Assembly (NCBI GenBank): GCA_050297535.1
Contig: JBNKSV010000006.1
Coordinates: 18,589 to 82,588 of the forward strand
Reading direction: 5' to 3'
DNA: 64,000 nt
Source: JAAGZL01 sp050297535
GTDB lineage: Bacteria; Pseudomonadota; Gammaproteobacteria; Chromatiales; Chromatiaceae
A program made the translations under genes and the position numbers. This document shows, piece by piece, positions 1-9,269 of this stretch; the stretch's first letter is position 1; each line of letters opens with the position of its first letter. The notes under the pieces are model-generated. The model made no database searches, had not been told where the DNA came from, and was given only the letters and a program-made list of their open reading frames with translations.

Positions 1-547
1 ATCTGGACTGCGCAACCATGCGTCTGTGATACCGAAATATCATCTTCTCCAGCTGATCCTGCACCACCTCCCCCATCTCTTCGAACCTTGCGCATACGGT
101 GAGCGTCTCTCCATCCATGGAAACAGAAACCACTCTCGCAGCCAACTCCATGGCCTCAGGAATCCTGCTATCTATATAGAGATTTACCCAGATATTGTCT
201 CCTACCGCAGGCGCCTGGCCCTTGCCTTTCCACTCTATTCCAGCGGACGCAAGCCTGACCTGGACGGCTTCAGGGATGTCGCTTCCTTGTCTATCCAGCC
301 TCGATACCATATCCAGCAGTAGGTTTAGCTTTGCCTCCACCCTTGCCAAGACAGATTCCGCCTCGTACTCATCATCCATCTTTTCCTTTATTTGCTCACC
401 CAGCAGATTAACGCAGCGCACAACGTGCTCGTTGTGCTCTGCGACCCGCATATAGTTGACCCCGCATTCTCTAGAACCCCAGGAAAGTGGCAGCATATCT
501 TCATACACAAGGGTGTCGGCAAGCGGATTAATGTCTGAATTTGTCAT
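1..547 (-). CDS. Atypical (tPilZ-like) PilZ cyclic di-GMP receptor, C-terminus cut by window edge
   Basis: The reading frame starts at the ATG at 547 and runs off the left edge, giving about 182 residues. A GGGGA ribosome-binding site lies just upstream of the start. The protein opens with a Y-E-D-x-L-P-L-x-W segment, has a helical heptad-like middle (roughly residues 30-80) and ends in a beta-rich region finishing in FRYHRRMV. This layout matches the tetramer-forming atypical PilZ proteins of Gammaproteobacteria, which bind cyclic di-GMP through a divergent PilZ barrel. I assign the family from pattern recognition only. It is divergent from corB, with 81 bases between the two starts. An ordinary hypothetical coiled-coil protein remains possible. 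Confidence 0.66.
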   Translation of the reverse strand, partial: MTNSDINPLADTLVYEDMLPLSWGSRECGVNYMRVAEHNEHVVRCVNLLGEQIKEKMDDEYEAESVLARVEAKLNLLLDMVSRLDRQGSDIPEAVQVRLASAGIEWKGKGQAPAVGDNIWVNLYIDSRIPEAMELAARVVSVSMDGETLTVCARFEEMGEVVQDQLEKMIFRYHRRMVAQSR

Positions 548-628
548 CTGTTCCCCAGTAGTTACTTGACAGATCGATAGCAGCACCTTAGAAAAGAAGC
601 TACACAAATCATTATAGGTGTTCTGATC

Positions 629-1906
629 TTGAACGATATCCCCTTAAGCATGTTATTTGGCATGCTTATCCTCCTGATACTGCTGTCGGCCTTTTTTTCC
701 GGCTCAGAAACGGCGCTGATGACCATTAATCGCTATCGCCTACGCCACCTGAAAAACAGCGGCCATACTGGAGCGATCCGCGCCCACAATTTACTGAAGC
801 GCCCTGACCGTTTGATAGGCCTAATCCTGCTGGGGAATAACTTTGTAAATATCCTGGCATCTTCCCTGGCCACGGTTATCGCGATTAGGCTGGAAATCGA
901 GGACCCGATAGCATTCGCCGCAGGTATACTGACCTTCGTGATCCTGATCTTCGCTGAAGTGACCCCCAAGACCCTGGCTGCGGTTCACCCGGAGCGACTG
1001 GCATTCCCAGCCGCATTCATGTACGGCCCTCTGTTAAAATTCCTTTATCCTCTTATCTGGGTAGTGAACACTATTGCCAATGGTCTGTTACGATGGTTCG
1101 GCGTATCGCCTGAGGGCGATAGCAATCAGAATCTGAGCCAGGATGAACTACGCACGGTTGTGGCGGAAGCTGGGGCCATGGTGCCCAAACGGCATCGCAA
1201 GATGTTACTCAGTATCCTGGACCTGCAGAATGTCACAGTCGAAGACATAATGATCCCGCGCAACGAGATGGATGGAATAGACCTGGAAGACAGTATCGAA
1301 GAGATCATCACTCAACTACAAAACGGCTTCTACACCAGGATGGTGATATTCGACCATGGCATAGACAATCTGGTTGGGGTCATCCACATCCGCAACGCCA
1401 TGATTGCCCTGACCAAGGGAGAATTGACCAAGGAAAAGATAAGGGATATCGCAGAAGAACCATATTTCATACCGGAGGGAACACCACTTAACCAGCAACT
1501 GCTAAACTTCCAACGAGAGAAAAAGGGTTTCGGCCTGGTGGTGGATGAATATGGGGACCTGCTGGGTCTGGTAACCCTGGCCGATGTACTGGAAGAGATC
1601 GTGGGAGAATTCACCACAGATCCATCAGATAGCGTCCCCGACGTACAACCTCAGGATGACGGCAGCTTCTTGGTAGCCGGTAACGCTGAGGTGCGTGAAT
1701 TGGTAAAGGTATTTCATTGGGAACTACCTGGCGACGGCCCCAGAACCATCAACGGCCTGATCATCGAATATATGGAGACCATACCCCAACCCGGTACATC
1801 CCTGCTATTGGAGGGTTACCCTATTGAGATCATGCAGACCTATGACAATGCGGTAAAGATGATCAAGATATGGCCTGATCAGCGCAAACCGCCGGATGTA
1901 CAATAG
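629..1906 (+). CDS. corB: CorB/YfjD-type DUF21-CBS-CorC_HlyC membrane protein
   Basis: This 425-residue protein has an N-terminal DUF21 (CNNM) membrane domain with four hydrophobic segments (about 1-150). The first contains FFSGSETALM, typical of the family. A CBS pair follows (about 195-325, with MIPRNEMDGID and VDEYGDLLGLVTLADVLEEI), then a CorC_HlyC domain (about 340-420). The family is linked to magnesium or cobalt efflux and resistance. The start is a TTG at 629 with AGGTG upstream; homologues begin with similar MNDIPL-type residues. An in-frame ATG at 650 is the alternative. Length is normal for the family. Confidence 0.92.
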   Translation: MNDIPLSMLFGMLILLILLSAFFSGSETALMTINRYRLRHLKNSGHTGAIRAHNLLKRPDRLIGLILLGNNFVNILASSLATVIAIRLEIEDPIAFAAGILTFVILIFAEVTPKTLAAVHPERLAFPAAFMYGPLLKFLYPLIWVVNTIANGLLRWFGVSPEGDSNQNLSQDELRTVVAEAGAMVPKRHRKMLLSILDLQNVTVEDIMIPRNEMDGIDLEDSIEEIITQLQNGFYTRMVIFDHGIDNLVGVIHIRNAMIALTKGELTKEKIRDIAEEPYFIPEGTPLNQQLLNFQREKKGFGLVVDEYGDLLGLVTLADVLEEIVGEFTTDPSDSVPDVQPQDDGSFLVAGNAEVRELVKVFHWELPGDGPRTINGLIIEYMETIPQPGTSLLLEGYPIEIMQTYDNAVKMIKIWPDQRKPPDVQ

Positions 1907-2001
1907 CCCTATGACCTCATCAAGAAAACGCTGTGGCTGCCGATATATATGTTTTTAGACCGAAGAGAGCCTATCTATACGCCTTAGGAGGATGCAACAC
2001 C

Positions 2002-2373
2002 ATGGCCAGCGAAAACAATGACGATAGACGTAAATTCCAGCGTGTGCTGTTCGATGCAGACACCAAGATCGAACAAAACTCGGTTAGTATCCCGGCAAGG
2101 CTTATAGATATCTCACTGAATGGCGCCCTGTTACAGAGGCCAAAGCACTGGTCTGCCAACCCTGGTGACAAGGTATCTATCTCGATAAGCCTGGATCAGG
2201 GAGAGCAGTTCTTCATCCACATGCAGGCCAAGGTCGCACACATCGAAGATGACACGATAGGTATGCACTGCGAAGACATAGATATGGACAGCATCACCTT
2301 TCTGCGCCGACTGATGGAGCTGAACCTGGGTGATCCGGAACTGATGGAACGGGAGCTTAGCGCCCTGGGTTAA
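2002..2373 (+). CDS. Single-domain PilZ protein (cyclic di-GMP receptor)
   Basis: This is a 123-residue protein made almost entirely of one PilZ domain. The cyclic di-GMP-binding signature is intact: an R-x-x-x-R motif in RRKFQR near the N-terminus and DISLNG (the D/N-x-S-x-x-G motif) about 30 residues later. I place the start at ATG 2002 because AGGAGG lies ten bases upstream; the frame is open back to 1933 without a better ribosome-binding site. It follows corB on the same strand by about 95 bases. No output domain is visible, so it probably acts by binding a partner. Confidence 0.85.
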   Translation: MASENNDDRRKFQRVLFDADTKIEQNSVSIPARLIDISLNGALLQRPKHWSANPGDKVSISISLDQGEQFFIHMQAKVAHIEDDTIGMHCEDIDMDSITFLRRLMELNLGDPELMERELSALG

Positions 2374-2378
2374 ACTGG

Positions 2379-2771
2379 TCAGATCGCTTCCGACACCCCC
2401 TGCCATAGCATCCTATACCCCATCTCGTATGTGTCTGTGCAGTACTCAGCCAAGGCATTAAATCTCTCTTTAAACGCAGCATCGGCGTGAGATCTTTCAT
2501 GCTGATCGAATGATCTCCAATAGGTCATTATGACCAGATGATCTTCTGTCTTTTTGTTCGGATCAAACGAACCCTGTTCAGACACAAACCCCGAATACTC
2601 AAAGACCTGCCCACCGATGAAACCACCCTCTTCATCCCCGTAGGTGTTTTTTACCACATTACACATCTCACCCAGGGCCAATTCCACATCTTCTGTAGTT
2701 ACTCCCTGTTTTAGCTTGATGACGTTGAACAACATCACTGCACCAAAAGGAATGGTGATTGGCTCGAACAT
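2379..2771 (-). CDS. Dimeric alpha-beta barrel protein, antibiotic-biosynthesis-monooxygenase-like
   Basis: The 130-residue protein has the length and pattern of a ferredoxin-like dimeric alpha-beta barrel: strand FGAVMLFNVIKL, a long helix, strand DHLVIMTYWRS, then a helix with H-x-x-S-H before the last strand. Such folds occur in ABM-type monooxygenases and haem-degrading enzymes, but I see no diagnostic catalytic residue. It lies 53 bases downstream of radA on the same strand and may be read through from it. It ends five bases from the convergent PilZ gene. Treat the family as tentative and the function as unknown. Confidence 0.6.
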   Translation of the reverse strand: MFEPITIPFGAVMLFNVIKLKQGVTTEDVELALGEMCNVVKNTYGDEEGGFIGGQVFEYSGFVSEQGSFDPNKKTEDHLVIMTYWRSFDQHERSHADAAFKERFNALAEYCTDTYEMGYRMLWQGVSEAI

Positions 2772-2824
2772 ATCTGATCTCCATCTATTTTACCTACATT
2801 GAATAGTAGACCAGTATTGAGAGA

Positions 2825-4192
2825 TCAGATCGCATCCAGCGCATCAGAAAGACGATCAACCGCAATTATCTCCACGCCATCTACCTGCTTCTTGGGGGCA
2901 TTGGCCCTGGGGAGTATCACCCGCTTGAATCCGTGCTTCGCCGCCTCCTGCAAACGTTCCTGGCCGCTGGGTACCGGACGGATCTCGCCCGCCAGCCCCA
3001 CCTCACCGAAGATCGCCAGCTCCCTCGGCAGGGGCCTATCCCGAAAGCTGGACAGCACCGCCAGCAGAACCGGCAGGTCTGCGGCGGTCTCGGTGATGCG
3101 CACCCCGCCCACCACGTTGATGTAGACATCCTGATCGAACATCGCGATGCCGCCATGTCTATGCAACACCGCCAGCAGCATATTCAGGCGATTCTGATCC
3201 ATCCCCAGAGTGACACGCCTGGGATTGGCCAGGTGACTCTCATCCACCAGGGACTGCACCTCAACCAACAGCGGCCGGGTACCTTCACGGGTCACCAGAA
3301 TGGCGCTGCCTGGCACCTCTTCCTGATGCCTGGACAAGAATATGGCGGAGGGGTTACTCACCTCGCGCAGCCCCTTGTCGGTCATGGCGAAGACGCCTAG
3401 TTCATTCACGGCACCGAAGCGGTTCTTGATGGTGCGGATGAGACGAAACTGGCTACCCTGTTCCCCTTCAAAATAGAGTACGGTATCCACCATGTGCTCC
3501 AACACCCGGGGACCGGCCAGGGTGCCTTCCTTGGTGACGTGCCCCACCAGAAAGATGGATGTGCCCATCTGCTTGGCAAAGCGTACCAGTTGCGCCGTAG
3601 CCTCCCGCACCTGGGCCACCGAACCTGGGGCCGACTGCAGCATCTCGGTATAGACGGTCTGGATGGAATCGATCACCATCACGCCGGGACGCTCAATAGC
3701 CGCCTGCCGCAGGATGGTCTCGACACAGGTTTCGGAGAATAGCTTAAGACCATCGCAAGGCAGACCCAAACGGTGGGCGCGCATGCTGATCTGCTCCGGA
3801 GATTCTTCACCGCTAATGTACAGGGTGGAAATCTCAGCGGGAAACATGGTCATGGCCTGGATCAACAGGGTCGATTTGCCTATGCCGGGATCGCCACCTA
3901 TCAGTACCACCGAACCGGAGACCAGACCGCCACCCAACACCCGGTCCAGCTCCTTGATGCCAGTGGATATACCCTTATTCTCGGATGGCTCCACCTCGGA
4001 CAGGGCGAACACCTGGGGGGCAGGTACGACTCCGGCATAACCAGAGAAGCGGCTATTTTTGCCGTCCTTGCTTGCGGTGGCCGTCTCGCTCAGGCTGTTC
4101 CAAGCGCCACAATCCGGGCACTGTCCAGACCATTTAGGAAAGACCCCGCCACATTCACTACAACTGTACGCTGTCTTGCCCTTCAAACTCAC
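2825..4192 (-). CDS. radA: DNA repair protein RadA/Sms
   Basis: RadA is a RecA-like, hexameric branch-migration helicase used in recombinational repair. The 455-residue protein shows the full family layout. A C4 zinc finger is at residues 11-28 (CSEC...CPDC). Walker A is GGDPGIGKST at 99-108. The RadA-specific KNRFG motif lies near 257. A C-terminal Lon-protease-like domain runs from about 285 to 455. Its ATG overlaps the alr stop codon by four bases, so the two are translationally coupled in a dnaB-alr-radA unit. Length matches the family. Confidence 0.97.
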   Translation of the reverse strand: MSLKGKTAYSCSECGGVFPKWSGQCPDCGAWNSLSETATASKDGKNSRFSGYAGVVPAPQVFALSEVEPSENKGISTGIKELDRVLGGGLVSGSVVLIGGDPGIGKSTLLIQAMTMFPAEISTLYISGEESPEQISMRAHRLGLPCDGLKLFSETCVETILRQAAIERPGVMVIDSIQTVYTEMLQSAPGSVAQVREATAQLVRFAKQMGTSIFLVGHVTKEGTLAGPRVLEHMVDTVLYFEGEQGSQFRLIRTIKNRFGAVNELGVFAMTDKGLREVSNPSAIFLSRHQEEVPGSAILVTREGTRPLLVEVQSLVDESHLANPRRVTLGMDQNRLNMLLAVLHRHGGIAMFDQDVYINVVGGVRITETAADLPVLLAVLSSFRDRPLPRELAIFGEVGLAGEIRPVPSGQERLQEAAKHGFKRVILPRANAPKKQVDGVEIIAVDRLSDALDAI

Positions 4193-5274
4193 CTACCCCG
4201 GCCATACACAAACTCGACCCTGCCAGTGAGCTGGCTAAATAGCTCATAGGATATGGTGCCTGCATGTTCCGCAATGGTCTCAGCAGGTAGCCCCTCACCC
4301 CAGAGGGTGACCTGGTCTCCCACCTTCGCATCTGGCTGGGCGCGCAGATCAATGGTTATGGTGTCCATGGATACCCGCCCGACCAGCGGTACTATCTTGC
4401 CATTCAACAACACCGGCGTACCTGATGGGACATGTCTGGGATAGCCGTCACCATAGCCTATGGCCACCGCCCCGATCGGCATATCCTCTGGACACAAATA
4501 GGTCTTGCCGTAACCGATGCCATCACCCTTGCGGAAATTGCGTATTGCAAACAGGCTGCTTTGCAACGTCATCACCGGGCGCAGACCATCATCCACCCCG
4601 GTCCTACCGATAAAAGGGGAAGAACCGTAGAGCATAATACCGGGACGCACCCAGTCAGAATGGGAGTCAGGCCAGTTCAAGATAGCGCCGGAGTTGGCCA
4701 TGCTACCGCTGGCACCGGTCTGTTCGATCAGTGGTTGCAACAATCTAATCTGATGATCGGTCTCCGGATTGTGCGTATCATCCGCGTTAGAGAAATGGGT
4801 CAAAATCCCGACTCCATCCGCCACCGATGCGCATGCACACAGGGCATAGTATGCGCCCATGGCCTCAGCAACCGGGAAGCCCAGACGATGCATACCAGTA
4901 TCCACCTTGAGCCAGCAGCTTACCTGGCATGACAGAGACTGCTGTTGCAGCATGCGAAGCTGCCCAGGTTCGTGTATTACCAGTTGTAGATCATTGGACG
5001 CCGCTTGCACCAACTCATCCGCATCCAAACAACCCGCTAGGACTACAATCTTCTTGCTTATACCGACCTTGCGTAGCGCCAGTCCCTCGCCCACCCTGGC
5101 AACCGCGAAGGCATCCGCATCCTTTAGGGCCTCAGCTACCTGGAACATGCCGTGGCCGTAGGCATCTGCCTTCAGCATCGCCATCACCCGGCTGTTGGGC
5201 GCCGCTTGACGCACTCGCCGCAGGTTGTGTTCTAGAGCGCCAAGATCAATGAAGGCCTGAGGACCGCGTCCCAT
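4189..5274 (-). CDS. alr: Alanine racemase
   Basis: The pyridoxal-phosphate enzyme interconverts L- and D-alanine for peptidoglycan. The 361-residue protein has the PLP lysine in MLKADAYGHG (Lys35), the catalytic tyrosine region in IGYGDGYPR, and the signature VGRVSMDTITIDL near 300. Length is normal. Its ATG shares one base with the dnaB stop (TGATG) and its own stop overlaps the radA start, so all three genes are coupled. No sign of a signal peptide, so a cytoplasmic biosynthetic racemase is expected. Confidence 0.97.
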   Translation of the reverse strand: MGRGPQAFIDLGALEHNLRRVRQAAPNSRVMAMLKADAYGHGMFQVAEALKDADAFAVARVGEGLALRKVGISKKIVVLAGCLDADELVQAASNDLQLVIHEPGQLRMLQQQSLSCQVSCWLKVDTGMHRLGFPVAEAMGAYYALCACASVADGVGILTHFSNADDTHNPETDHQIRLLQPLIEQTGASGSMANSGAILNWPDSHSDWVRPGIMLYGSSPFIGRTGVDDGLRPVMTLQSSLFAIRNFRKGDGIGYGKTYLCPEDMPIGAVAIGYGDGYPRHVPSGTPVLLNGKIVPLVGRVSMDTITIDLRAQPDAKVGDQVTLWGEGLPAETIAEHAGTISYELFSQLTGRVEFVYGRGR

Positions 5275-6677
5275 CAGTAATCCTCAGCGCCGTAGACATC
5301 GTTGGCGTAATTCTCGAATTTGGTATATTGCCCCAGGAAGGTAAGCCGCACCTTACCGATGGGGCCGTTTCTCTGTTTGCCGATGATGATCTCTGCGCTG
5401 CCCTTGTCCGGACTATCTTCGTTGTAGACCTCGTCGCGGTAGATAAATACCACCAGATCGGCGTCCTGCTCGATACTGCCGGACTCCCTCAGATCGGACA
5501 TCACCGGACGTTTGTTGGGGCGCTGCTCCAGATTACGGTTTAGCTGGGACAGGGCGATCACCGGAACATTCAACTCCTTGGCCAGGGCCTTGAGGGAGCG
5601 TGAGATAAAGGATATCTCCGTGGCTCGGTTTTCACCCGCAGACGGGGCCTGCATCAATTGCAAATAGTCGATGACGATCAAGCCGAGATCGCCATGCTCC
5701 CGTTTCAGTCGCCGCGCCTTGGCCCTGATCTCGGTTGGCGTCAGCGCGGCGGTATCGTCGATAAACAGGGGCGCATCCGCCAGGATGCTGACCGCAGATG
5801 TAAGCCGCGGCCATTCATCGTCCTCCAATTTGCCGGTACGCACCCGGTGCTGATCTATTCGTCCCAGGGAGGACATCATGCGCATAGCCAGAGAATCACC
5901 TGGCATCTCCATACTGAACACCGCCACCGGCACCTTGTTGTTAATCGCCACATTCTCCGCAATATTCATAGCGAAGGTGGTCTTGCCCATGGAGGGACGT
6001 CCAGCGACTATGATCAGATCGGCAGGCTGTAGACCGGAGGTCATCTCATCGAAATCGGTAAAACCAGAACCAAGGCCGGTAATTGGTTCATCCTGCTGAA
6101 ACAGGGTCTCAATCCGGTCCACCGCCTTGGTCAGCAGATTCTTGATGGATGCAAAACCGCCTCCGCCACGGGACATCTGCTCGGATATCTCAAATACCTT
6201 CTGCTCCGCGACATCCAATAGAGCAGCGCTATCCTTACCATCAGGCCGGAATCCGCTGTCTGCGATCTCGGTGCCGACCTTTATCAACTGACGCATGACC
6301 GAGTATTCACGTACTATATCGGCGTAGGCGCGGATGTTGGCCGCGCTGGGGGTGTCCTTGGCCAGGGTGCCCAGATAGGCCAGCCCACCCACATCATTCA
6401 GGGCCGCCACCCTCTCCAACTCTTCAGACAGGGTGATCACATCAAATGGCTTGTTCTGATCCGCCAGCCTGGCAATGGCTCGGAATATGAGTTGATGTTC
6501 CCGCCGGTAGAAGTCGATATCCACCACCCGGTCGGCAATCTGGTCCCAGGAACTATTCTCCAGCATGAGCCCGCCCAGAACCGACTGCTCACCCTGGATC
6601 GAATGGGGTGGTATACGCAGATTATCGGTGGCGTAATCACCTTGCATCATTGGTGGAGGAAAGGCATGCTCTTGCAT
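5274..6677 (-). CDS. dnaB: Replicative DNA helicase DnaB
   Basis: This is the hexameric fork helicase, 467 residues. The N-terminal DnaB domain (about 18-120, starting PHSIQGEQSVLGGLM) is followed by the RecA-like ATPase with Walker A GRPSMGKTT and Walker B LIVIDYLQLM. The sensor region includes SQLNRNLEQRPNKRP and the end carries KQRNGPIGKVRLTF. No intein interrupts the frame. It heads the dnaB-alr-radA unit. The rplI operon upstream ends in a strong terminator, so dnaB probably has its own promoter in 6678-6920. Confidence 0.97.
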   Translation of the reverse strand: MQEHAFPPPMMQGDYATDNLRIPPHSIQGEQSVLGGLMLENSSWDQIADRVVDIDFYRREHQLIFRAIARLADQNKPFDVITLSEELERVAALNDVGGLAYLGTLAKDTPSAANIRAYADIVREYSVMRQLIKVGTEIADSGFRPDGKDSAALLDVAEQKVFEISEQMSRGGGGFASIKNLLTKAVDRIETLFQQDEPITGLGSGFTDFDEMTSGLQPADLIIVAGRPSMGKTTFAMNIAENVAINNKVPVAVFSMEMPGDSLAMRMMSSLGRIDQHRVRTGKLEDDEWPRLTSAVSILADAPLFIDDTAALTPTEIRAKARRLKREHGDLGLIVIDYLQLMQAPSAGENRATEISFISRSLKALAKELNVPVIALSQLNRNLEQRPNKRPVMSDLRESGSIEQDADLVVFIYRDEVYNEDSPDKGSAEIIIGKQRNGPIGKVRLTFLGQYTKFENYANDVYGAEDY

Positions 6678-6923
6678 CTCTAATTCTTTTAATCCGTTGT
6701 TTTGCTGGATGAAATAGACTGGATTATATTATGCAGCGGCGACAATGTTCTTGCCTTATGTTATCTGCGACTGTCATTACAAACGCTTGTCCGGTCAGAC
6801 GATGTATCATAAACCTCCAGGCTAAGATTTGACCAGACCCAGATCGCAAAAACTGTACATCATGGATGACCACTGTCTCACTAAGTTAGATGTTGCAAAT
6901 AAATATCCCAATTATTTCAACAA

Positions 6924-6962
6924 CAAAAAAGCCGGACCGGGGTGAAATCACCCCGGTCCGGC
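6924..6962 (-). terminator. Rho-independent terminator of the rpsF-rplI operon
   Basis: A perfect inverted repeat pairs 6931-6944 with 6949-6962 (14 GC-rich base pairs, four-base loop). On the minus strand it is followed by six T residues (A run at 6925-6930). It sits 49 bases beyond the rplI stop. The rest of the 6678-7011 interval holds no recognisable gene and should contain the dnaB promoter. Confidence 0.92.
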
Positions 6963-7011
6963 CTTATATGCCATGACAAACCCCTATGAGATCGAAGGGT
7001 TCGGGGGTTGG

Positions 7012-7470
7012 CTACTCCCCTGCCACCTCAGGAACGATGGCAATTTTTAGTACGGCGTCAACATCGGTATGCAGGTGGATCACCACCTCGAATTCACCAA
7101 CGGTGTGGAATGGACCTTCTGGAAGACGCACTTCCTTCTTCTCAATCTCCACTCCGGCCTCGGTAGCGGCATGGGCAATATCTGCGGTACCCACGGAACC
7201 GAACAACTTGCCTTCATCACCGGCCTTGCTGCTGATGCTGACACTGAGCTTTTCGATCTGGACCTTACGCGCTTCCGCTGCAGCCAGCGCCTCTGCGGCC
7301 TCTTTCTCCAGCTCGGCGCGGCGGGCCTCAAAGGCCTCCAGATTTTCCTTGGTTGCAAACACGGCTCGGCCGGTCGGCACCAAGTAGTTTCTACCATACC
7401 CTGCCTTAACGGTGACCTTATCACCAAGGGCTCCCAGGTTCTCAATCTTCTTTAATAGAATAACTTCCAT
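7012..7470 (-). CDS. rplI: 50S ribosomal protein L9
   Basis: L9 binds 23S rRNA with its N-terminal domain and reaches out of the large subunit with a long connecting helix. The 152-residue protein starts MEVILLKKIENLG, has the conserved GYGRNYLVP segment at about 25-33, a long charged Glu/Ala-rich helix at about 45-75 and a C-terminal domain with GKLFGSVG. Length is typical. It is the last gene of rpsF-rpsR-DUF2232-rplI, 30 bases after the DUF2232 gene. Confidence 0.97.
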   Translation of the reverse strand: MEVILLKKIENLGALGDKVTVKAGYGRNYLVPTGRAVFATKENLEAFEARRAELEKEAAEALAAAEARKVQIEKLSVSISSKAGDEGKLFGSVGTADIAHAATEAGVEIEKKEVRLPEGPFHTVGEFEVVIHLHTDVDAVLKIAIVPEVAGE

Positions 7471-7500
7471 CGTAGCTACCTCTGAAAGGTGTATTGTAAA

Positions 7501-8424
7501 TTAACTTGCCTCGCCCGGACCTTTTCCCTTGCCAAAACGAGTCCTAAAATCCAACCAGGTATCTGCTATTCCCACTGTCGCCAATATAAGCGCCATGTGT
7601 GGCACCACAATAAACAGCAGCATATACAAAACAACCAACCAACCTGGGTTGGCATTACGCTCCGCCCTAAGCCCATGAGCCAGCGCCAATCCTTGCAGCA
7701 TATATGCCGCTATCAGCAGCATCGCCAGGTAGTCCAGCATGGGGCTGGCAACCCTGACACCCAGCAACAGCACCGTAATTACCAGCATAGCCAGTACTGC
7801 CAGAGGCTGGGGCAATCTTAGCTGATGAAACTCGCTGCTAAACCCACCCGGGAAATACAACAGCGACTGCCACCAACGCGCCAACAGCAACGATGCCATC
7901 AATTGCAGGAAGAACCCCACTGCAAGCATGCCAGTCATCCAATGAGATATAACTTCCAACAAAAGCTTCTTTTGCCCTGCTTCCAAGCCCTGATACTGGC
8001 TTAACGTCTGCAGACCAGGCTCCAGAACCTTACGCCACTGCATTGCCGGATCGCTATATTGCAGATAGTGGGCGGCTATCAATAACAATCCAAACACAAG
8101 CGCCAATGCGATTGTATACGCCAAGGATCTGCTTGATCTCAACATCAAGGACAAGATCCAGATCGGCAGCCATAACAACAATATTGCCGCGATGACAGGT
8201 ACCACATTCACCTGCACCAGCAGGGCCAGCAAGGCGCAGGCAACTGCGCTCAACATGGCTATAAACAATCCGTCCCGTGGCCCTATCCGCAAGGTAACCA
8301 GGGCTATCCCGGCGGAACTGACAATAGCCAAAGGAGGAAATAACACAGATAACAACGCAATAATGCTAATCGCCATTACCGCCTGTGATCTTCCCTGCAT
8401 CACGAATGATGCCAGTAAACGCAT
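7501..8424 (-). CDS. DUF2232 (YybS-like) multi-spanning membrane protein
   Basis: This 307-residue protein is mostly hydrophobic, with about eight predicted membrane segments and short loops. A DUF2232 protein between rpsR and rplI is a common arrangement in many Gammaproteobacteria, and I assign it mainly on that position plus its profile. The C-terminal cytoplasmic tail is short and basic (RTRFGKGKG). No catalytic motif is visible and the function is unknown. It is 52 bases after rpsR and 30 before rplI, so it is in the ribosomal protein operon. Confidence 0.82.
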   Translation of the reverse strand: MRLLASFVMQGRSQAVMAISIIALLSVLFPPLAIVSSAGIALVTLRIGPRDGLFIAMLSAVACALLALLVQVNVVPVIAAILLLWLPIWILSLMLRSSRSLAYTIALALVFGLLLIAAHYLQYSDPAMQWRKVLEPGLQTLSQYQGLEAGQKKLLLEVISHWMTGMLAVGFFLQLMASLLLARWWQSLLYFPGGFSSEFHQLRLPQPLAVLAMLVITVLLLGVRVASPMLDYLAMLLIAAYMLQGLALAHGLRAERNANPGWLVVLYMLLFIVVPHMALILATVGIADTWLDFRTRFGKGKGPGEAS

Positions 8425-8476
8425 ATCCCTACCCTAATCTCCGATACCAAGGCACAGGCCTAAGTATCGAAAATGG

Positions 8477-8704
8477 TTATTCGTGCTTATCGGTGTACGG
8501 CAACAACGCAACATAACGAGCCCGCTTGATTGCCGTGGTAAGCTGGCGCTGATACTTAGCCTTGGTGCCTGTGATACGACTTGGCACGATGTTACCGGTC
8601 TCACTGATGTAGGCCTTGAGCAGGTTTAAATCCTTATAATCAATATCCGTAATATTTTCTGCGGTAAAACGGCAATATCTTCTGCGGCGAAAATAACGTG
8701 ACAT
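8477..8704 (-). CDS. rpsR: 30S ribosomal protein S18
   Basis: S18 pairs with S6 on the 30S platform. The 75-residue protein is very basic at its N-terminus (MSRYFRRRRYCRF) and contains the family signature DYKDLNLLKAYISETGNI, followed by SRITGTKAKYQRQL and a short tail. The length is normal for the family. It lies 90 bases downstream of rpsF in the same operon. Confidence 0.97.
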   Translation of the reverse strand: MSRYFRRRRYCRFTAENITDIDYKDLNLLKAYISETGNIVPSRITGTKAKYQRQLTTAIKRARYVALLPYTDKHE

Positions 8705-8794
8705 AACTTAATCTCTCCAAATAATCTGATAGCGGCCGCCTGTTGCGGCCATCAAAAACTAGCGCCCAATATATAACAAGGCTGCGATGGATTA

Positions 8795-9193
8795 TTAATC
8801 CTCCGACTCCTCATTCTCGTCATCATAAGACTCATCGTCTTCTGCAACCTTACGCACCTTCTCATCCCTTTCGTCCTGAGACTTAGCAAGAGGTGAAGGA
8901 TCGGTGATAGGGCCCTTGCGCTTGATAACCATGTTACGCAGAACGGCGTCATTAAAGCGAAACGCGCTTTCTAGTTCGCTCAAGGCCTCGCCATTACACT
9001 CAATATTCATGAGTACATAATGGGCCTTAGGCAGCTTTTGGATGGGATAAGCAAGTTGGCGACGACCCCAGTCCTCCAGACGGTGGATTCGACCACCCTT
9101 TGACTCGATGGTTGAGCGATAGCGCTCAATCATACCTGGGACCTGCTCGCTCTGATCCGGATGGACCAGAAAAATAATTTCATAGTGTCTCAT
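8795..9193 (-). CDS. rpsF: 30S ribosomal protein S6
   Basis: The 132-residue protein begins MRHYEIIFLVHPDQSEQVPGM, residues of the first strand and helix of the S6 fold, and has the conserved EDWGRRQLAYPIQK segment. A long acidic C-terminal tail (from about 115, Asp/Glu rich) is the part that is poly-glutamylated in E. coli S6. It is the first gene of its operon; the leader at 9194-9290 contains candidate autoregulatory hairpins. Confidence 0.97.
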   Translation of the reverse strand: MRHYEIIFLVHPDQSEQVPGMIERYRSTIESKGGRIHRLEDWGRRQLAYPIQKLPKAHYVLMNIECNGEALSELESAFRFNDAVLRNMVIKRKGPITDPSPLAKSQDERDEKVRKVAEDDESYDDENEESED

Positions 9194-9219
9194 AATTGCC
9201 CCTTTCGGATTAACGCCTC

Positions 9220-9269
9220 CCGTAAAATACGGTGAAGCAAGGAGTTGGCAAGGATATTCTCCTCACCGG
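9220..9269 (-). promoter_or_regulatory. rpsF leader hairpins, possible S6:S18 autoregulatory element
   Basis: Just upstream of rpsF, a hairpin pairs 9220-9224 with 9228-9232 (CCGTA/TACGG) and is followed in the mRNA by GGAGGC. A competing pairing joins 9230-9235 (TCACCG in the mRNA) with a CGGTGA further upstream in the leader, near 9264-9269. Autoregulation of rpsF by the S6:S18 complex through a CCG-containing leader hairpin is established in other bacteria. That this is such an element is inference from position and the CCG stem. Confidence 0.45.

Noticed and set aside
26..455. Two plus-strand open frames at the left edge
   Set aside because: They overlap the minus-strand PilZ-type gene, which has a good start and coding pattern; the plus frames look like shadows.
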